A DNA stretch of 64,000 nt from Pisolithus tinctorius (lineage: Eukaryota; Basidiomycota; Agaricomycetes; Boletales; Pisolithaceae), in NCBI GenBank assembly GCA_024663395.1, contig JANFAH010000022.1, forward strand, positions 992,001 to 1,056,000, read 5' to 3'. Shown in pieces: positions 21,040-33,296 of the stretch (position 1 is its first letter; each line of letters opens with the position of its first letter). A model generated the notes under the pieces. The model was given only the letters and a program-made list of their open reading frames with translations, searched no databases and was not told the DNA's origin. The position numbers and the translations under genes are program-made.

Positions 21040-22090
21040 AAGCACCTCATATAGTCTGATTTGAAGCATTGGCAAGTGGAATGACAAGGTTGAGGTGGAG
21101 GTGTTTTGAAAATTTCTCCAAGTGGGTCTGGAATGGGTCTCAGAATTTCTGAAGTCACTTCTGTAGGTTGCTTGACTGTCTGCATGGCCTTGGAATTTCC
21201 TTGTGAGGCTTCAGAATTTCCTTGCTCCCCCTTGAGTGGCATACCTGAAGGTACTGACACTAAAATGACACTTCATTCAATTCTGATTGCTTGTGTGTCA
21301 GGCCAGTAGATGCAGTGGCCATTGCTCTCAGGGTCAAAACATACCCAGTGTCTGTCTTGGGCTTGAATGTCTAGCTTGGAGCTGGAGGTATCATGGACCT
21401 TGAGACAACACCCTCAGACTGGGATTTTTGAGAGGTTGGGTGGTCTTTGGTAGAGCCATAGGGAGATTTGGTGCCTAGATGATGAGTTGACAAGAAGTTT
21501 TTGACCCAAGTTGCATGCATGATGGCCTCCCCCCAGAGGTTCTTGGGTAAGTCACTGGCATGAATCATTGCACATATGTGCTGTTGAGCCATTCTGCAAC
21601 TCCATTGTGTTCAGGGGTATTATGGACAGTTATGCATCATTCATTACCTTGGGATTTCAAATATTCTGAAAATTCCACACTAAGGTATTCTCCCCCATGA
21701 TCTGAGTGAAGTTGCTTGACTTTGGTGTTGAACTGCATGTTCAGCCATGCTTCATAGGCTTTGTATGATGTGAAGGTCTCAGCTTTCATCTTTTGCAGGT
21801 ATAGGGTGGTGTAACAAGTGTGGTTGTCCATGAATGATACATAGTAATGGCTATGGCCTGGGGTTTGGACTGGAGAAGGTCCCCAGAGGTCTGTGTGGAC
21901 TTCATCACCAAAAACATTCATGGCAGGGTGGGTCATGCTCCTTCCTGATGGGCTTCCTGTTGGAGTTTGACACATTTACCTTAGTTGTGTTCCAGCAAGC
22001 ACAGCATTATGTAATTGAAAAAGCATACACTTTGCAGTTACTTATTTACCTGCACCTCAGCTTCAACCAACTTGAAGTCTGAGAATAATC
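21040..22090 (-). pseudogene. Ty1/copia pol, integrase part
   Basis: On the minus strand, an open piece at 21975-21637 carries integrase core motifs: VHTDLWGPSPVQTPGHSHYY (catalytic Asp), FMDNHTCYTTLYLQKMK and KQLHSDHGGEYLSVEF (second Asp). The downstream piece at 21592-21371 reads ICAMIHASDLPKNLWGEAIM, the usual block after the core. Stops separate the pieces. It continues the gene interrupted at 13341/21035 by the young Ty3 insertion. Confidence 0.85.
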
Positions 22091-22386
22091 CTTCCTTTCA
22101 GTCCAGTACTTGACTCCCTCTGCAGTTCATCAACCTTCAAAACTTCCAAGTTGCTTTGGCATGTTCACATGAATTGCATGCACCCATGGTGGAATGTGCT
22201 TCATCCAGCTTAATTCTGGTGATTGTTCCATCCTTCAGCATGTGCTGGATGGCTTTGGGAGTGATGTGGCCTTAGCTATGCCTGCAAAGGCATGATGAGC
22301 TCATTTGATGAAGTACAGCCATTTTTGCATTGGAATTTTAGCTACTTTCTGTTTTTCCAAGCATCAAAAATTTGAAAATGCTTGTC

Positions 22387-23276
22387 TCAGAATAATGCAG
22401 CATACCCAGCAATGTCAAGTTTGTCTACAGAAGCAAGTGTAATTCCCATTTTGGGAGTGTAGAGTGTGTCCTTGAGTTGAATGTGGGTGTGCACAGTGCC
22501 ATTTAGGAGTGAGATTGTGAGATCACCTTTTCCAATGGCATGGAAGGTGTGGTTGTCAGCAGTGGTGATGGGTTTAGGTACAGTTGGCTTGTAAACAAGG
22601 AATTTGCTGCAGTAGGAAGACATATGACATGAAGTGTCTGAGTTGAACAGAATAGTCTCTTCTGTGGAATTTAGGCTTTCACATGCAAGAAGAGCATGGT
22701 CAAAGGTGTTTGTGTATGTGTCTTCTTTGTCAATAATGATGGCCTGGGGGTTCAGAACTTCTTCCTCCACAATTTCAATGAACCAATCATCATCCTGTGG
22801 GTGTGCTAGCCAGACTCCATTGGGTTCTGAGTCAGTGCTGGTCTGTGTGCTCAAGCTGGCTGTTGTGCTGGCCTCAGTGGCTACTTTTCTGCTGCCTTTC
22901 TTCTTTTCCCCTTTGGCCTTGTTCTGGAACCATGTGGGTGCTTGCCCAGCCTTTCTGCCACCCTCTTCCCAGCATTGGTCTTTCACATGACCTTTCTTTC
23001 CACAAATTTTTCAACTAGACTTCATTCTGTCCTTTTCTGAGTAAGCTGTGTTGTAAGCTGTGTCTTTGGAATTTCTGGAGTTTCCAGTATTGCCCCTCTT
23101 TGTCTGCATTTGGCACCTATCATATTTGTCAGATATTACTTTGATTATCAAGTCCAGAGATAAGTCTTTTTGCATGAACAGGGCCAAAAATGTTGTAGCT
23201 GTGAGGTTGGAGTTGTAGGAAGTGAAGTGTAACTGCAAAAACAGATGGTGTGGTCACAGCTGAGTCAGGGCCCCAT
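22387..23276 (-). pseudogene. Ty1/copia gag and protease part
   Basis: The minus-strand frame 22986-22387 contains a protease-like region (TILFNSDTSCHMSSYCSKF, where an active DSGAS/T motif reads NSDTS). Upstream of it is the end of a zinc-knuckle region (CGKKGHVKDQC). The piece at 23238-23011 resembles the end of copia gag (LSLDLIIKVISDKYDRCQMQ). The Asp-to-Asn change in the protease site is a G-to-A change. The gene stops being recognisable at 23276, where R copy A begins. Confidence 0.75.
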
Positions 23277-24888
23277 TGTGAGTCAAAGTGTGGAAAGCTG
23301 GTGAAAGCCAACCAAAACCCAACACAAAAGACAAATAAGAGCAAGTGGTGGTTTGCCTCCACAGAACCTGGGGGGCAGAAAAATCTTAGGTGGGTGTTTT
23401 TCAAGTGGAGTGCTCCTGGTGCAAGTCAACAATGAGTTATGGAGGAGAAGATGAATGAGTGATGACTGAGAGGGGGATGCTGGCTAGAGTAAGGAACTTT
23501 GATGGAATGTTCTCCTGGCACAAGCTGTTGATGAGTTACACAGGAGTAGGGGGATGACTAAGTGAAAGTTGCTGACTAAGCACTGATGATACTGATGAAG
23601 GCAGATAGGCCCCTTTGTGGAGCCTCAACTACCAAGTATGATGAATGGTGACAGATAGACTTGTGGAGCCTCAACTGTTGATGATGAGTTATGCTTGAGA
23701 AGCACTGAACTGACTGACTTGATTCATGAGTGACTTGATTGCTTCTGATGTAGCTAAGTACAGGGGGTTTATATACTGAAGGGGAGCACAGCCTATGACA
23801 AATGAGGCACAAATGCTTGGTAAGTAATGAGTAAGGACTGTAAGCAATGAGAAATCATGATGAGTAAGTGAGAAATGAGAAGTAAGCAATCAAAGAGGAT
23901 TGGTAAGTATTGACAACAAACAAGTCAAGGACAGTCAAAACATTACAGTATGAGTCAAATAATGTCAGAAACTGAGTAAGCACACTGATATCACATTAGG
24001 GGGTGGTGATGCAAGTCAGATCTCAGTGGAGACATCACTAGATCCAAAAGATTGGATGACAGATGGATGGTGTTTCCAGATAGGGAAGTATTAATTCCAG
24101 AATTGAAGGGCATGAGCCAGGCATCAAAGGGCTTGAGTGTCAGGGGTCTGTGGGGCAATGGGAGCATAGGTGATCACATCTCCCACCCATTCATCCTCTC
24201 AGTGAAGTTAACAAAACACTTCATGAATAGGGCTCTGATGGAGGAGAAGAGAAGGGGGGTTGTCTTCTGCTGCATCTTGCAGTAAGAAGGAAAGATGCAT
24301 GTCATACTCATCATGGATGTGATCAGGGAGAGCAGAGAACAGTAGATTATACTGCAGTTGTCTCAATGTGGGGAGAATGATGGATGAGATTGGAATAAAG
24401 ATGTTGCAGGGAGCAGGGAGGAAGGATCCATATGCTTCATCAAGTGGGGACACTGAAATGACTGCATAAGACCTTTCCAACTGAGTGACAGACCTGAGGT
24501 GACCAAAGGATGTCCTTCTGGAAGTCACACTGATGAGGAGAACATGCTGACCAAGCTGCATGAGATGAGATGGGGCTGACAACAATGGGATGAACCAGGA
24601 GGCTTCAGGATGGAAGCAGGAGGGAATGCCTGGCAGATATACATAGCCACTGTCCCTGGCAAAGGAGACAAGCAAGATGATCAACAAAGAGGCAGCCATT
24701 TCTGATGGACTTAACAAAATGAGCATCTGATGGATGGAGTGCTGTAGAAATGTGTAGGGTGCAAGGATCCTTTCCAAATTGGAAGGCAGAATTGCATGGC
24801 TGAGCACTTCAAGTGAGTGTGAGGATGGAGTCAATATCTTTGGAAATGGTAAAGATATGATGAAAACCAGAATGCTGTACCTGGGCAC
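23277..24888 (-). mobile_element. Repeat R, copy A (interrupted by a Ty3 LTR)
   Basis: R begins TGTGAGTCAAAGTGTGG here, as it does at 28833 and 43337. This copy runs parallel to copies B and D until 24888, where the LTR of the old Ty3 element begins. The missing end presumably lies beyond the window. It inserted into copia gag. Copies show a TATATAAA box, TG...CA ends, no internal retroelement genes and one open frame, which together suggest a large solo LTR. See copy B for details. Confidence 0.7.
24208..24699 (-). CDS. R-encoded open frame, copy A
   Basis: An open frame of about 163 codons starts MAASLLIILLVSFARDSGYV and shares its whole length with the frames in R copies B, C and D. Ser, Leu and Pro are abundant, a hydrophobic N-terminal segment could be a signal or membrane anchor, and conserved blocks include SFARDSGYVYLPGIP, SFLPAP, IPISSIILPTL and DEYDMHLSFLLQD. 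In this copy the frame is also open upstream to about 24900. I recognise no family. It may be an LTR-borne accessory gene or a captured host fragment. Confidence 0.45.
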   Translation of the reverse strand: MAASLLIILLVSFARDSGYVYLPGIPSCFHPEASWFIPLLSAPSHLMQLGQHVLLISVTSRRTSFGHLRSVTQLERSYAVISVSPLDEAYGSFLPAPCNIFIPISSIILPTLRQLQYNLLFSALPDHIHDEYDMHLSFLLQDAAEDNPPSLLLHQSPIHEVFC

Positions 24889-25412
24889 TGTCATAGTCAT
24901 GCCTTGACCCTGGCCAGACTTGGCCTTGCACTCATCTAGTCTGGCCTTGGCCTTGCCAGTTCCTTATCCCCAGATGTCCTAGTGCAGTGAACACTGCTTT
25001 GCAGTGCGTGTCACTTCAGTTAAGTCCTGCCTGGTCTTGTCCCCAGTCCACCCTGTCCTGGTCTCCATTACTTTAGCCATACATTACTAATCCTTGTCTT
25101 ACCAATCGTCTTGGCAATCTTTGCGAGACTGGCATTACCAGTCTCCATACTATAGTTGTCTCTAGTATATAAACTTGTAGATACTCAGCCTGTACTCTTC
25201 AGTCTGAAATCAACTAAGTTACTCTAATAATCCTGCCTCAGCCTCAGACTTGGACTGAGACCCATGCAAGGGAATAGTGCTGTAGCCTCAGTCACTAAGT
25301 CCAATCAGTCCACCCATCTGTATCTTTGTCTCTCCTCTTGATCCTGACTCCTCAGCCTTGCACCCACTTCAGTCTCCAGTCTGGCCTCAACCTGGACAAC
25401 CTGAACTTGACA
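24889..25412 (+). repeat. 5' LTR of the CpG-depleted Ty3 element
   Basis: 524 bp, TGTCATAGTC...GAACTTGACA. It aligns with the reverse complement of the young LTR, including CAAGGGAATAG and CAGTCTGAAATCAAC blocks and a TATATAAA at about 25175 as likely TATA element. GTATTTCAGACTTG follows it, as in the young element. It is about 50 bp shorter than the young LTR through small deletions. Confidence 0.88.
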
Positions 25413-25450
25413 GTATTTCAGACTTGCCACTTGTGTGGGTCTAACATATC

Positions 25451-26823
25451 ATGGCAACCAAGACTTGTTTCCAACCTCCATGTGGCCATTCTGCCACCAA
25501 CCCTGACTCTGCCTCAGCCAGTGGGGCTCACCATGAGACAGCACTAGCTGCCTTGGGCACCACTAGGTGCTCCCCAGATCCTGTTAGTCCTTTCAGGGGC
25601 TTTTCAGCCCAGACATCTAAAACTCCTACCCCATGTTGTCCCACTGCTCCCATCCCCAAGGATGACCCCAGTGATGATGGACCAGGTGATGATGGTGACA
25701 ACAACCCTGATGATGATGACCCTGGCAATGGCCCTGGTGATGATGGGCCAGGTGATGATAATCTGGAAGATGATGATCCAGAGGATGAACCAGACTTCCC
25801 AGATCTGGACACTGAACCTGCCATTATGGTCCTAGACAACCTCACAGCAGCCATCAAACTGTTGGCTTGCAATGCCCACACTAGTCCTGAGTCCTCAAGC
25901 AAGACCAAGTTGCACAAGCCTGATACCTTTGATGGTACTGACCCCAAGAAGCTTTGCACTTTCTTCATCCAGTGCAAGCTTAATTTCCAAGACCAACCTC
26001 AGGCTTTCAGGACCAACTGCACCAAAGTCATCTTTGCACAATCTTACCTCAAAGGCATGGCTCTTGAATGGTTCAAGCCAGACTTGCGCAGACTTGATGA
26101 CCCTGATGACTGGCCTCTCTGGATGGACTCCTGGAGGGAGTTTGTCCTAGAGTTACAAACTACCTTTGGCCCTCATGACCCAGTTGCTGACACTAAGAGC
26201 CAGCTCAACCACTTACATATGAAAGATAGTCAGTGCATCAACAAGTATGTAGTTGACTTTAATTGGCTTGCTTCACAAGTCCAAGGCTATGGAGATGGTG
26301 TGCTGCACCATCACTTCTACTCTGGCCTCCCAGACCAAATCAAAGATGAGGTCTGTTGGGTTGGCAAGCCCCAGACACTTCACAAGCTCTGCCACCTCAC
26401 CCAAGAGATAGACACATGCTATTGGGAGCACAAGGAAGAAATCCAACAGGCAAGTAAGCACCAGAGCTCCTCCAACAGCAACAACAACAATAAGTCTGGA
26501 GGCTCTGGCAACAACAATCAGCCCAAGACTGGTCAAGAGAAAGCCAAGACCAGCAGCAACAACAACTCTGGATCTCCCCCAAGCCAGGCAATAACAGCAA
26601 CTTGTCCAAGCCTGAGCCTAGCAAACTCAGGAAAGATGGGAAGCTCACCCCAGAGGAACACAAGCATCACATCAAGGGCAACCTCTGCATGTTCTGTGGA
26701 GGCCCTGGTCACTTCACAGAGAAGTGCCCCAAGAAGACCAAAAAGGCCAAGGCTCGTGCTGTGGCCACCACTGAAGCTGCACTGGCCTCAGGCTCAGGTT
26801 CTACCCCCAAGACAAAAAAATAG
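25451..26823 (+). pseudogene. gag: Ty3 gag, CpG-depleted, one frame break
   Basis: Homologous to the young gag along its length: the acidic repeat region, FDGTDPKKLCTFFIQCKLNF, MKDSQCINKYVVDFNWLASQ and the zinc knuckle CMFCGGPGHFTEKC. The first frame runs 25451 to about 26590. The zinc-knuckle end is in another frame (26602-26823), so one small indel lies near 26580-26600. Many Arg positions of the young protein are Trp, Cys, Gln or His here. It ends at TAG directly after seven A residues, as in the young copy. Confidence 0.88.
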
Positions 26824-26861
26824 GTAGCAGCTCCCAGGACTCTGCACAATCCAGGAGCTGC
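26814..26861 (+). promoter_or_regulatory. Frameshift signal, diverged copy
   Basis: Heptamer A AAA AAA (26814-26820), then TAG in frame and a 6-nt spacer, then GCAGCTCC (26827-26834) pairing with GGAGCTGC (26854-26861). Relative to the young stem, the eighth pair has changed from T-A to C-G on both sides. The two following pairs are mismatched in this decayed copy. The conserved layout supports function in the ancestor. Confidence 0.7.
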
Positions 26862-28832
26862 ATTGACTCTGGTTGTGCAAACTTGGAGGCTCATCTCAAT
26901 GTGTCTGCTCTTTCCAGTCCTAATTCATTAACTCCATACATCACTATAGAAAACCCAGAATTACCTTGGCTTCATACTTTAGTGGACTCCAGTTCCATGC
27001 ATTGTTTTATAGATAACCAATTTGCTAATCAACACTCTTTTACCCCATACTCGGTCTCACCAACCTGACTCTGGCTTTTTGATGGAATGTCCACCTTTAC
27101 CATAACCCAAGCAATAGATGTCAACATCCACTTCACATCTGGCAATGTCACACTGGTAACCCTGTATCTTGCCCCATTGGATTCCGAGTGTAAAGTAGTT
27201 CTTGGGCATAACTGGCTCACCCAATACAATCCATTGATTGACTGGGTATTCAGCAGTATTACTTTCCAGACTCATATACAAGGAATGCCAACCCCATCAA
27301 CACCCCCTGTAAGCCTGGTTCCCACTGGCCTCCCTGACTCTGGTCCCAGTGACCAACCCAGCCTTGTGCCATCTGTACCAGTCTCCAACTCCCTGACTCA
27401 CACCCCCCTGAAGGCCCCTCTTGTTTCCCTAATCAATGCAGCCACCTTCATGCATGCCTGCAAACTTGAAGGGTCTGTCCAATTCCAACTTCAGCTCTGC
27501 CCCTTGGACTCAGCTCAAGCCCAGTCAGCCTTGGTTTCCCCTCCTCCAGCCTTACCCAATGTACTGGAAGAGTACCATGATTTTGCTGATGTATTCAGCA
27601 AGGCCAAGGCCTCAACACTCCTGCCACACTGGCAGTATGACCTGAAGATAGAGCTCAAAGAAGGAACAACCCTGCCTCTTGGCACCATCTACTTGCTGTC
27701 CCTGATTGAGCTGCAAGCTCTCTGGACTTTCATCAATGAAAACCTCACCACCAGTTTCATTTGGCTGACCTCCTCCCCATATGCTGCACTGGTCCTCTTC
27801 ATTAAGAAGAAGGACAGTTCTCTCCAGCTTTGTGTAGACTTCCACAGCCTCAACAAAATCACTAAGAAAGACCTCTACCCACTCCTGCTCATCTCTGACC
27901 TCTTAGACTCACCAAGCCAAGCCAAGATCTATACTAAGATTGATCTTCAGCATGCTTACCATCTTGTCTGGATTGCCCTGGGCAATGAATGGAAGACCAC
28001 ATTCTGGACTTGGTACAGTTCTTATGAGTGGTTAGTGATGCCCTTCAGTCTCACCAATGCCCTGGCTGCCTTCCAATGCTTTGTGAACACCATCTTTGTG
28101 GATATGTTGGATGTTTGCATAGTCATCTACTTAGATGACATCCTGATCTACTCTGGAGATAAGGAGTCCCATAAGCAGCATGTCTGAGAGGTGCTCTGCT
28201 GGCTTTGGCTTCATGGCCTTTATGTGAAGCTGGAGAAATGTGAGTTCCACTCAGACTCAGTCAAATACCTCAGTTTCCACCTTTCCCCTGCCAGCCTCAT
28301 GATGTTGAAGGAAAAGGTCCAGACCATCTGTGACTGGCCCAAGCCTTGCAAGGTCAAAGACATTCAATCTTTCCTTGGCTTTGCCAACTTTTACCACCAT
28401 TTTATATTCAACTACTCAGACATTGTCATACCACTGACTTGGCTTACCCACAAGGGTGCTCCTTGGAACTTCTCTGAGGAGTGCCACTGGTCATTTAATA
28501 ACCTCAAGGCTGCCTTTACTACCATGCCAGTCTTAACTCATTTCATTCCTGGGGTCCCCATCACCATCAAGACCAATGCATCGGACTATGCCATTGCCGG
28601 CATTCTATCTATCACCTGCAGTGATGGCCAGATACATCTGGTTGCCTTCTACTCCTGAACTCTGACTGCCCCAGAGTTGAACTATGATACTCACAATAAG
28701 GAATTGCTTGCTATTTTTGAAGCATTCTGGACCTGGTGCCATTACCTTGAGGGTTCAGCCTCCCCAGTTGACATTGTCACTGACCATAAAAACCTAGAGT
28801 ACTTTTCTACCTCTAAGGTACTCACTTGCCAC
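26821..28832 (+). pseudogene. pol: Ty3 pol part 1: protease, RT and start of RNase H
   Basis: One frame runs through the whole piece, interrupted only by TGA at 27066-27068, 28185-28187 and 28656-28658. The last two fall at arginines in the young protein (the third in YSRTLTAP). The RT YLDD box is kept (IVIYLDDILIYSG, about 28120), the protease motif DSGS reads DSSS, and RNase H keeps TNASDYAIAG with Asp-to-Asn. The piece stops inside the LTRRQARW segment, where R copy B inserted. Confidence 0.9.
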
Positions 28833-30659
28833 TGTGAGTCAAAGTGTGGAAAGGTGGTGAAAACCAAACAAATCCAACACCAAAGACAAATAATGTGCAA
28901 GTGGTGGTTTGCCTCCACAGAACCTGGAGTGCAGAAGAAAATCTAATGTGGGGGGGACTTCAAGTAGAGGGCTCCTGGCACAAGTCATCAACAAGTTATG
29001 CAGGAGAAGATGAATGAATACTGATTGAGAAGGGGATGCTGAATGGAGCAAGGGTGTTCAGCCAAAAGGACTCCTAGCACAAGTCAATGTCAAGTTATGC
29101 AGGAGTAGTGGGATGACTAAGCAAGAACTGCTGACTAAGTGTGGAGTGGACTGCAGATGATGAAGGATGGCAGATAGACTCTTCTGAATGAGCCTCAACT
29201 ACCAAGTATACAAATGATGACAGATAGACCCCTTTGTGGAGCCTCAACTGTCAATGATGAGTTATACTGAGAAGAACTGACTGACTGCTGAGTGACTTCT
29301 GATTCACTTGGGGTGTAGCTAAGTACATGGGGGTTTATATACTGTGGGGGGAGCACAGCTTGTGACAAACAAGGCACAAATGCTTGGTAAGTAATGAGTA
29401 AGGACTGGGTAATCATGATGAGTAAGTGAGAAATGAAAAGTAAGCAAGCAAAGAAGATTGGTAAGTATTGGCAACAAACAAATCAAGGATAGTCAAAATA
29501 TCACAGAATGAGTCAAATAGGATCAGAAACTGAGTAAGCACACTGATATCACATTAGGGGGTGGTGATGCAAGTCAGATCTCGGCAGAGACATCTCTAGA
29601 TCCAAAGATGGCATGACAGATGGATGGTGCTTCCAGATAGGGAAGTATTAATTCCAGAATTGAAGGGCATGAGTCAGGTGTCAAAGGGGCTAGGGTATTG
29701 GGAGTCTGTGGGGAAATGGGAGCATACATGATTGTATCTCCCACCCTTTCATCCTCTCAGCAAAGTTAACAAAAACCTCATGAATGGGGCTCTGAAGGAG
29801 GAGGAGGAGAAGGGGGGACATCTTCTGCTGGATCTTGCAGTAAGAAGGCAAGATGCATGTCATACTTGTCATGAATGCAATCAGGGAGGCTGGAGAACTG
29901 TAGACTATGCTGCAGCTGTTGCAATGTGGGAAGAATGATGGATGAGATTGGAATAAAGACAGTGCAGGGAGCAGGGAGGAATGATCCATATGCTTCATCA
30001 ACTGGGGAGACCAAAATGATCACATAAGACCTTTCTAACTGAGTGACAGACCTGAGGTGACCAAAGAACATCCTTCTGGAAGTCATACTGACAAGGAGAA
30101 CATGCTGACCAAGCTGCATGGGATGAGATGGGGCTGACAATGATGGGATGAACCAGGGGGCTTCAGGATGAAAGCTGGTGGGAATGCCTGGCAGATATAC
30201 ATAGCCACTGTCTCTGGCAAATGAGACAAGCAAGATGATTGATGAAGAGGCAGCCATGATTGATGGACTTAGTGAAATGAGCATCTGACAGATGGAGTGC
30301 TGTAGAAATGTGTAGGGTGTGAGGATCCTCTCCAAATTTGGAAGGCAGAATCGCATGGCTGAGCACTTTAAGCAAGTGTGAGAACAGAGTCAATATCTTT
30401 GGAAATGGTGGAGATACAATGAAAACCAGAATGCTGTACATGGGTGCTAAAAACTTTTAATGTGCACTTAACTCACTTCCCCTTTTCTCTTTAGCACTGA
30501 TGACTTGTTCCTGTGCAAAGGATGACTGCTCACATCTGGCAGTCTTTCTATGCATGAGGTGTTTAGTCTTCATCTGCATGCATGGGCATTGCATGCAACT
30601 TGTCAATGAGTTAGGTAGAGTCAGCCATAACCATGTCCACAACACCTTTGTGTGTGACA
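28833..30659 (-). mobile_element. Repeat R, copy B (complete, 1.83 kb)
   Basis: TGTGAGTCAAAG...GTGTGTGACA sits in the RNase H/integrase linker of the old Ty3 pol. TGCCA occurs one base outside each end (28827-28831 and 30661-30665), a probable 5-bp duplication. Read on the minus strand it is TGTCACACA...ACTCACAG, with an open frame in the first half (29778-30257) and a TATATAAA box near 29335, the layout of a long LTR (U3 with a gene, then R-U5). No protein-coding internal region of a retroelement is attached in any of the four copies. Confidence 0.72.
29778..30257 (-). CDS. R-encoded open frame, copy B
   Basis: About 159 codons from MAASSSIILLVSFARDSGYV to a Pro-rich end (PPSPPPPSEPHS). Differences from copies A, C and D are mostly single substitutions and no stop has arisen. 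Upstream, the same frame is open to 30356. Family not recognised. Confidence 0.45.
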   Translation of the reverse strand: MAASSSIILLVSFARDSGYVYLPGIPTSFHPEAPWFIPSLSAPSHPMQLGQHVLLVSMTSRRMFFGHLRSVTQLERSYVIILVSPVDEAYGSFLPAPCTVFIPISSIILPTLQQLQHSLQFSSLPDCIHDKYDMHLAFLLQDPAEDVPPSPPPPSEPHS

Positions 30660-30660
30660 C

Positions 30661-30958
30661 TGCCAAGCTCACTGGTATGAATTTCTTTCACAGTTCAATA
30701 TGATCATCAGGTTCAGGCCTGGTAAGCTCAGGGCTAAGCCTGATGCCCTAACTAGATGATGGGACATCTACCCCAAAGAGGGGGATAGTGGCTATGCCCA
30801 AGTGAACCCACAAAACCTGAGACCAGTCTTCACCCAGGAGCAACTAGTGGTCTCCCTTCATGCAACATACCTTGAGTACCTGGTCTTATGAGCAGTTGCC
30901 TTAATGGATATAGAAAAGCTCCACAGTGATATCCTGACTGCACTGCTGGATGACCTGG
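30661..30958 (+). pseudogene. pol: Ty3 pol part 2: between RNase H and integrase
   Basis: It resumes with [19 protein letters not shown] and then VNPQNLRPVFTQEQL, matching the young pol after the LTRRQARW segment. TGA codons stand at two arginines of the young protein (before WDVYPKEGDS and before AVALMDVEKL). It ends at GATGACCTGG, where inverted R copy C begins. Confidence 0.88.
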
Positions 30959-32179
30959 TGTCACACACCAAAGGTGTTGTGGACATGGTTACAGCTGACT
31001 CTGCCTAACTTGTTGACAAGTTGCACACAATGCCCATGCCATGCAGATGAAGACTAAAGGCCTCATGTGTAGAAAGACTGCCAGACCAGGTTAAGTGTGC
31101 ATTCAAAGTTTTTAGCACCTGTGTATGGCATTCTGGTTTTTGTCATATCTCTGCCATTTCCAAAGATATTGACTCCATTCTCACACTTGCTTAAAGTGCT
31201 CAGCCATGTGATTCTGCCTTCCAAATTTGGAGAGGATCCTCACACCCTACACATTTCTACAGCACTCCATCCATCAGACACTCATTTCACTAAGTCCATC
31301 AATCATGGCTGCCTCTTCATTGATCATCTTGCTTGTCTCATTTGCCAGAGACAGTGGCTACATATATCTGCCAGGTATTCCCACCAGCTTCTGTCCTGAA
31401 GCCCCCTGGTTCATCCCATCATTGTCAGCCCCATCTCATCCCATGCAGCTTGGTCAGCATGTTCTCCTTGTCAGTATGACTTCCAGAAGGATGTTCTTTG
31501 GTTGCCTCAGGTCTGTCACTTGGTTAGAAAGGTCTTATGTGGTCATTTCAGTCTCCCCAGTTGATGAAGCATATGGATCATTCCTCCCTGCTCCCTGCAC
31601 TGTCTTTATTCCAATCTTGTCCATCATTCTCCCTGCATTGCGACAGCTGCAGCATAATCTACAGTTCTCCAGCCTCCCTGATTGCATTCATGACAAGTAT
31701 GACATGCATCTTGCCTTCTTACTGCAAGATCCAGCAGAAGATGTCCCCCCTTCTCCTCCTCCTCCTTCAGAGCCCCATTCATGAGGTTTTTGTTAACTTT
31801 GCTGAGAGGATGAAAGGGTGGGAGATACAATCATGTATGCTCCCATTTCCCCACAGACTCCCAATGCCCTAGCCCCTTTGACACCTGACTCATGCCCTTC
31901 AATTCTGGAATTAATACTTCCCTATCTGGAAGCACCATCCATCTGTCATGCCATCTTTGGATCTAGAGAGGTCTCTGCCGAGATCTGACTTGCATCACCA
32001 CCCCCTAGTGTGATATCCATGTGCTTACTCAGTTTCTGACTCCATTTGACTCATTCTGTGATGTTTTGACTGTCCTTGACTTGTTCATTGCCAATACTTA
32101 CCAATCTCCTTTGCTTGCTTACTTTTCATTTCTTGCTTACTCATCATGATTACTCAGTCCTTACTCATTACTTACCAAG
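30959..32179 (+). mobile_element. Repeat R, copy C, first part (inverted)
   Basis: The reverse-complement arrangement of copy B, starting TGTCACACACCAAAGG. It includes the open frame at 31305-31784 and runs to CCAAG at 32175-32179, the target duplication of the second Ty3 element. The remainder is at 61057-61642. Confidence 0.75.
31305..31784 (+). CDS. R-encoded open frame, copy C
   Basis: About 159 codons, starting MAASSLIILLVSFARDSGYI and ending in PPSPPPPSEPHS like copy B. It is open without interruption although the surrounding R sequence is CpG-depleted. Function unknown. Confidence 0.45.
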   Translation: MAASSLIILLVSFARDSGYIYLPGIPTSFCPEAPWFIPSLSAPSHPMQLGQHVLLVSMTSRRMFFGCLRSVTWLERSYVVISVSPVDEAYGSFLPAPCTVFIPILSIILPALRQLQHNLQFSSLPDCIHDKYDMHLAFLLQDPAEDVPPSPPPPSEPHS

Positions 32180-33296
32180 TGTAATGACCAGTAGACTTTT
32201 CACTTCCACATTTCCTGGTTGCCTATATATATCCACCCCTGGTTGGGGTTACAGTTTAGGGATGCTTAGTCATCTCAGACTTTTCCTTTTACTTACTCTT
32301 TCACACTTACATGATACTTAGTAAGGCTGTGCCTCATTACTAATGCATGTTCATGTTCAACCAATAGTGTAGTTTTCTCTTTTGTTTACTTCTTTCTAGA
32401 ATGTTCTCTCATGGCAGTACGTACAAACAGTAAGGCAGTATATAAGTCCCATTGTTTGTTGTAGCCACTCTCTCTAATTGTCAAGTCCAGGCCTACTCCG
32501 ACCAACTCCGATGCTAAACAAGGTCTAGAGGAGGGTTTGGAAGCAAGTCCGACACACAGGAACAGAACTCCGACTAGCGGAGTATTGGCAGGAATGAAGA
32601 CCACCAAAGCAAAGGCAGAACGGAGTGAGGGTGTCGGGTTTAGCTCGTGCGCTACCCCCTTGCATGATCTCAGCCCTTGTATTTCAGAGGGAGAGTACAG
32701 ATGGAGAGTTGGAGATAACTCCGACAGGCGGAAGATGGAATCAGAGGGAGTAGGAACTAAGTTGATATTCGTACTCAAGAACAGCAGAGTACAGTACATG
32801 TTTTTATACTGCTACAGAGGTACAGTAATTGGAATTGGAACTGACATATGGAGACTCATAAATTTTCAAGTAAAATTTCCTGGACGACGAATGAAGGGTA
32901 GACGGAGGACATACGAACAGGTAACACAGAACATCCAGAAAAGGAAATAGTCCAGGCGCTGGACCATGCAGTGAGCGCGCTGCGGAGTACCTGACTGCGA
33001 AGGTAGTCACATGACCCCTCAGAGAACAGACCACTCGGTCTGGTAGGAGAGCAACACAAGTCCGACAGCAGTTGGAGCGGAGATGGTTCGCAACCAACAG
33101 AAGTTGGGTGGAGTTGGTGCGGAGTGAGTGGATGACTGGCGGAAAAGGTTGCGGAGTGAGCAAAGACTTATGACGAACGCATGGTTATGACACTAATCTA
33201 GTTTGTTTTGAGCTTGTTTCTCAATCAATGGGTTCCACTCCCATTACTCTCTGGTTTGAAGTGATAGCTGAGAAGACTTCATCTTTGATTGCTTCA
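32180..33296 (+). repeat. 5' LTR of the second Ty3 element, split by a solo LTR
   Basis: TGTAATGACCAGTAGAC to GATTGCTTCA. The LTR sequence is 32180-32478 plus 33198-33296. The 714-bp insert and its CTAAT duplication lie between. A TATATAAG string near 32440 is a likely TATA element. Confidence 0.9.
32479..33192. mobile_element. Solo LTR, CpG-rich, 714 bp
   Basis: Starts TGTCAAGTCC and ends GGTTATGACA. CTAAT is duplicated exactly at 32474-32478 and 33193-33197. No internal retroelement sequence remains, so it arose by LTR-LTR recombination. It keeps many CpG sites and contains TTCGTACTC and CTCGTGCGC blocks absent from its host LTR. It is related to the solo LTR at 51774 and to the fragment at 34518. 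Confidence 0.9.

Noticed and set aside
32537..32950. Open frame of 137 codons on the plus strand
   Set aside because: Wholly inside a solo LTR with an exact target duplication, low complexity, no domain.
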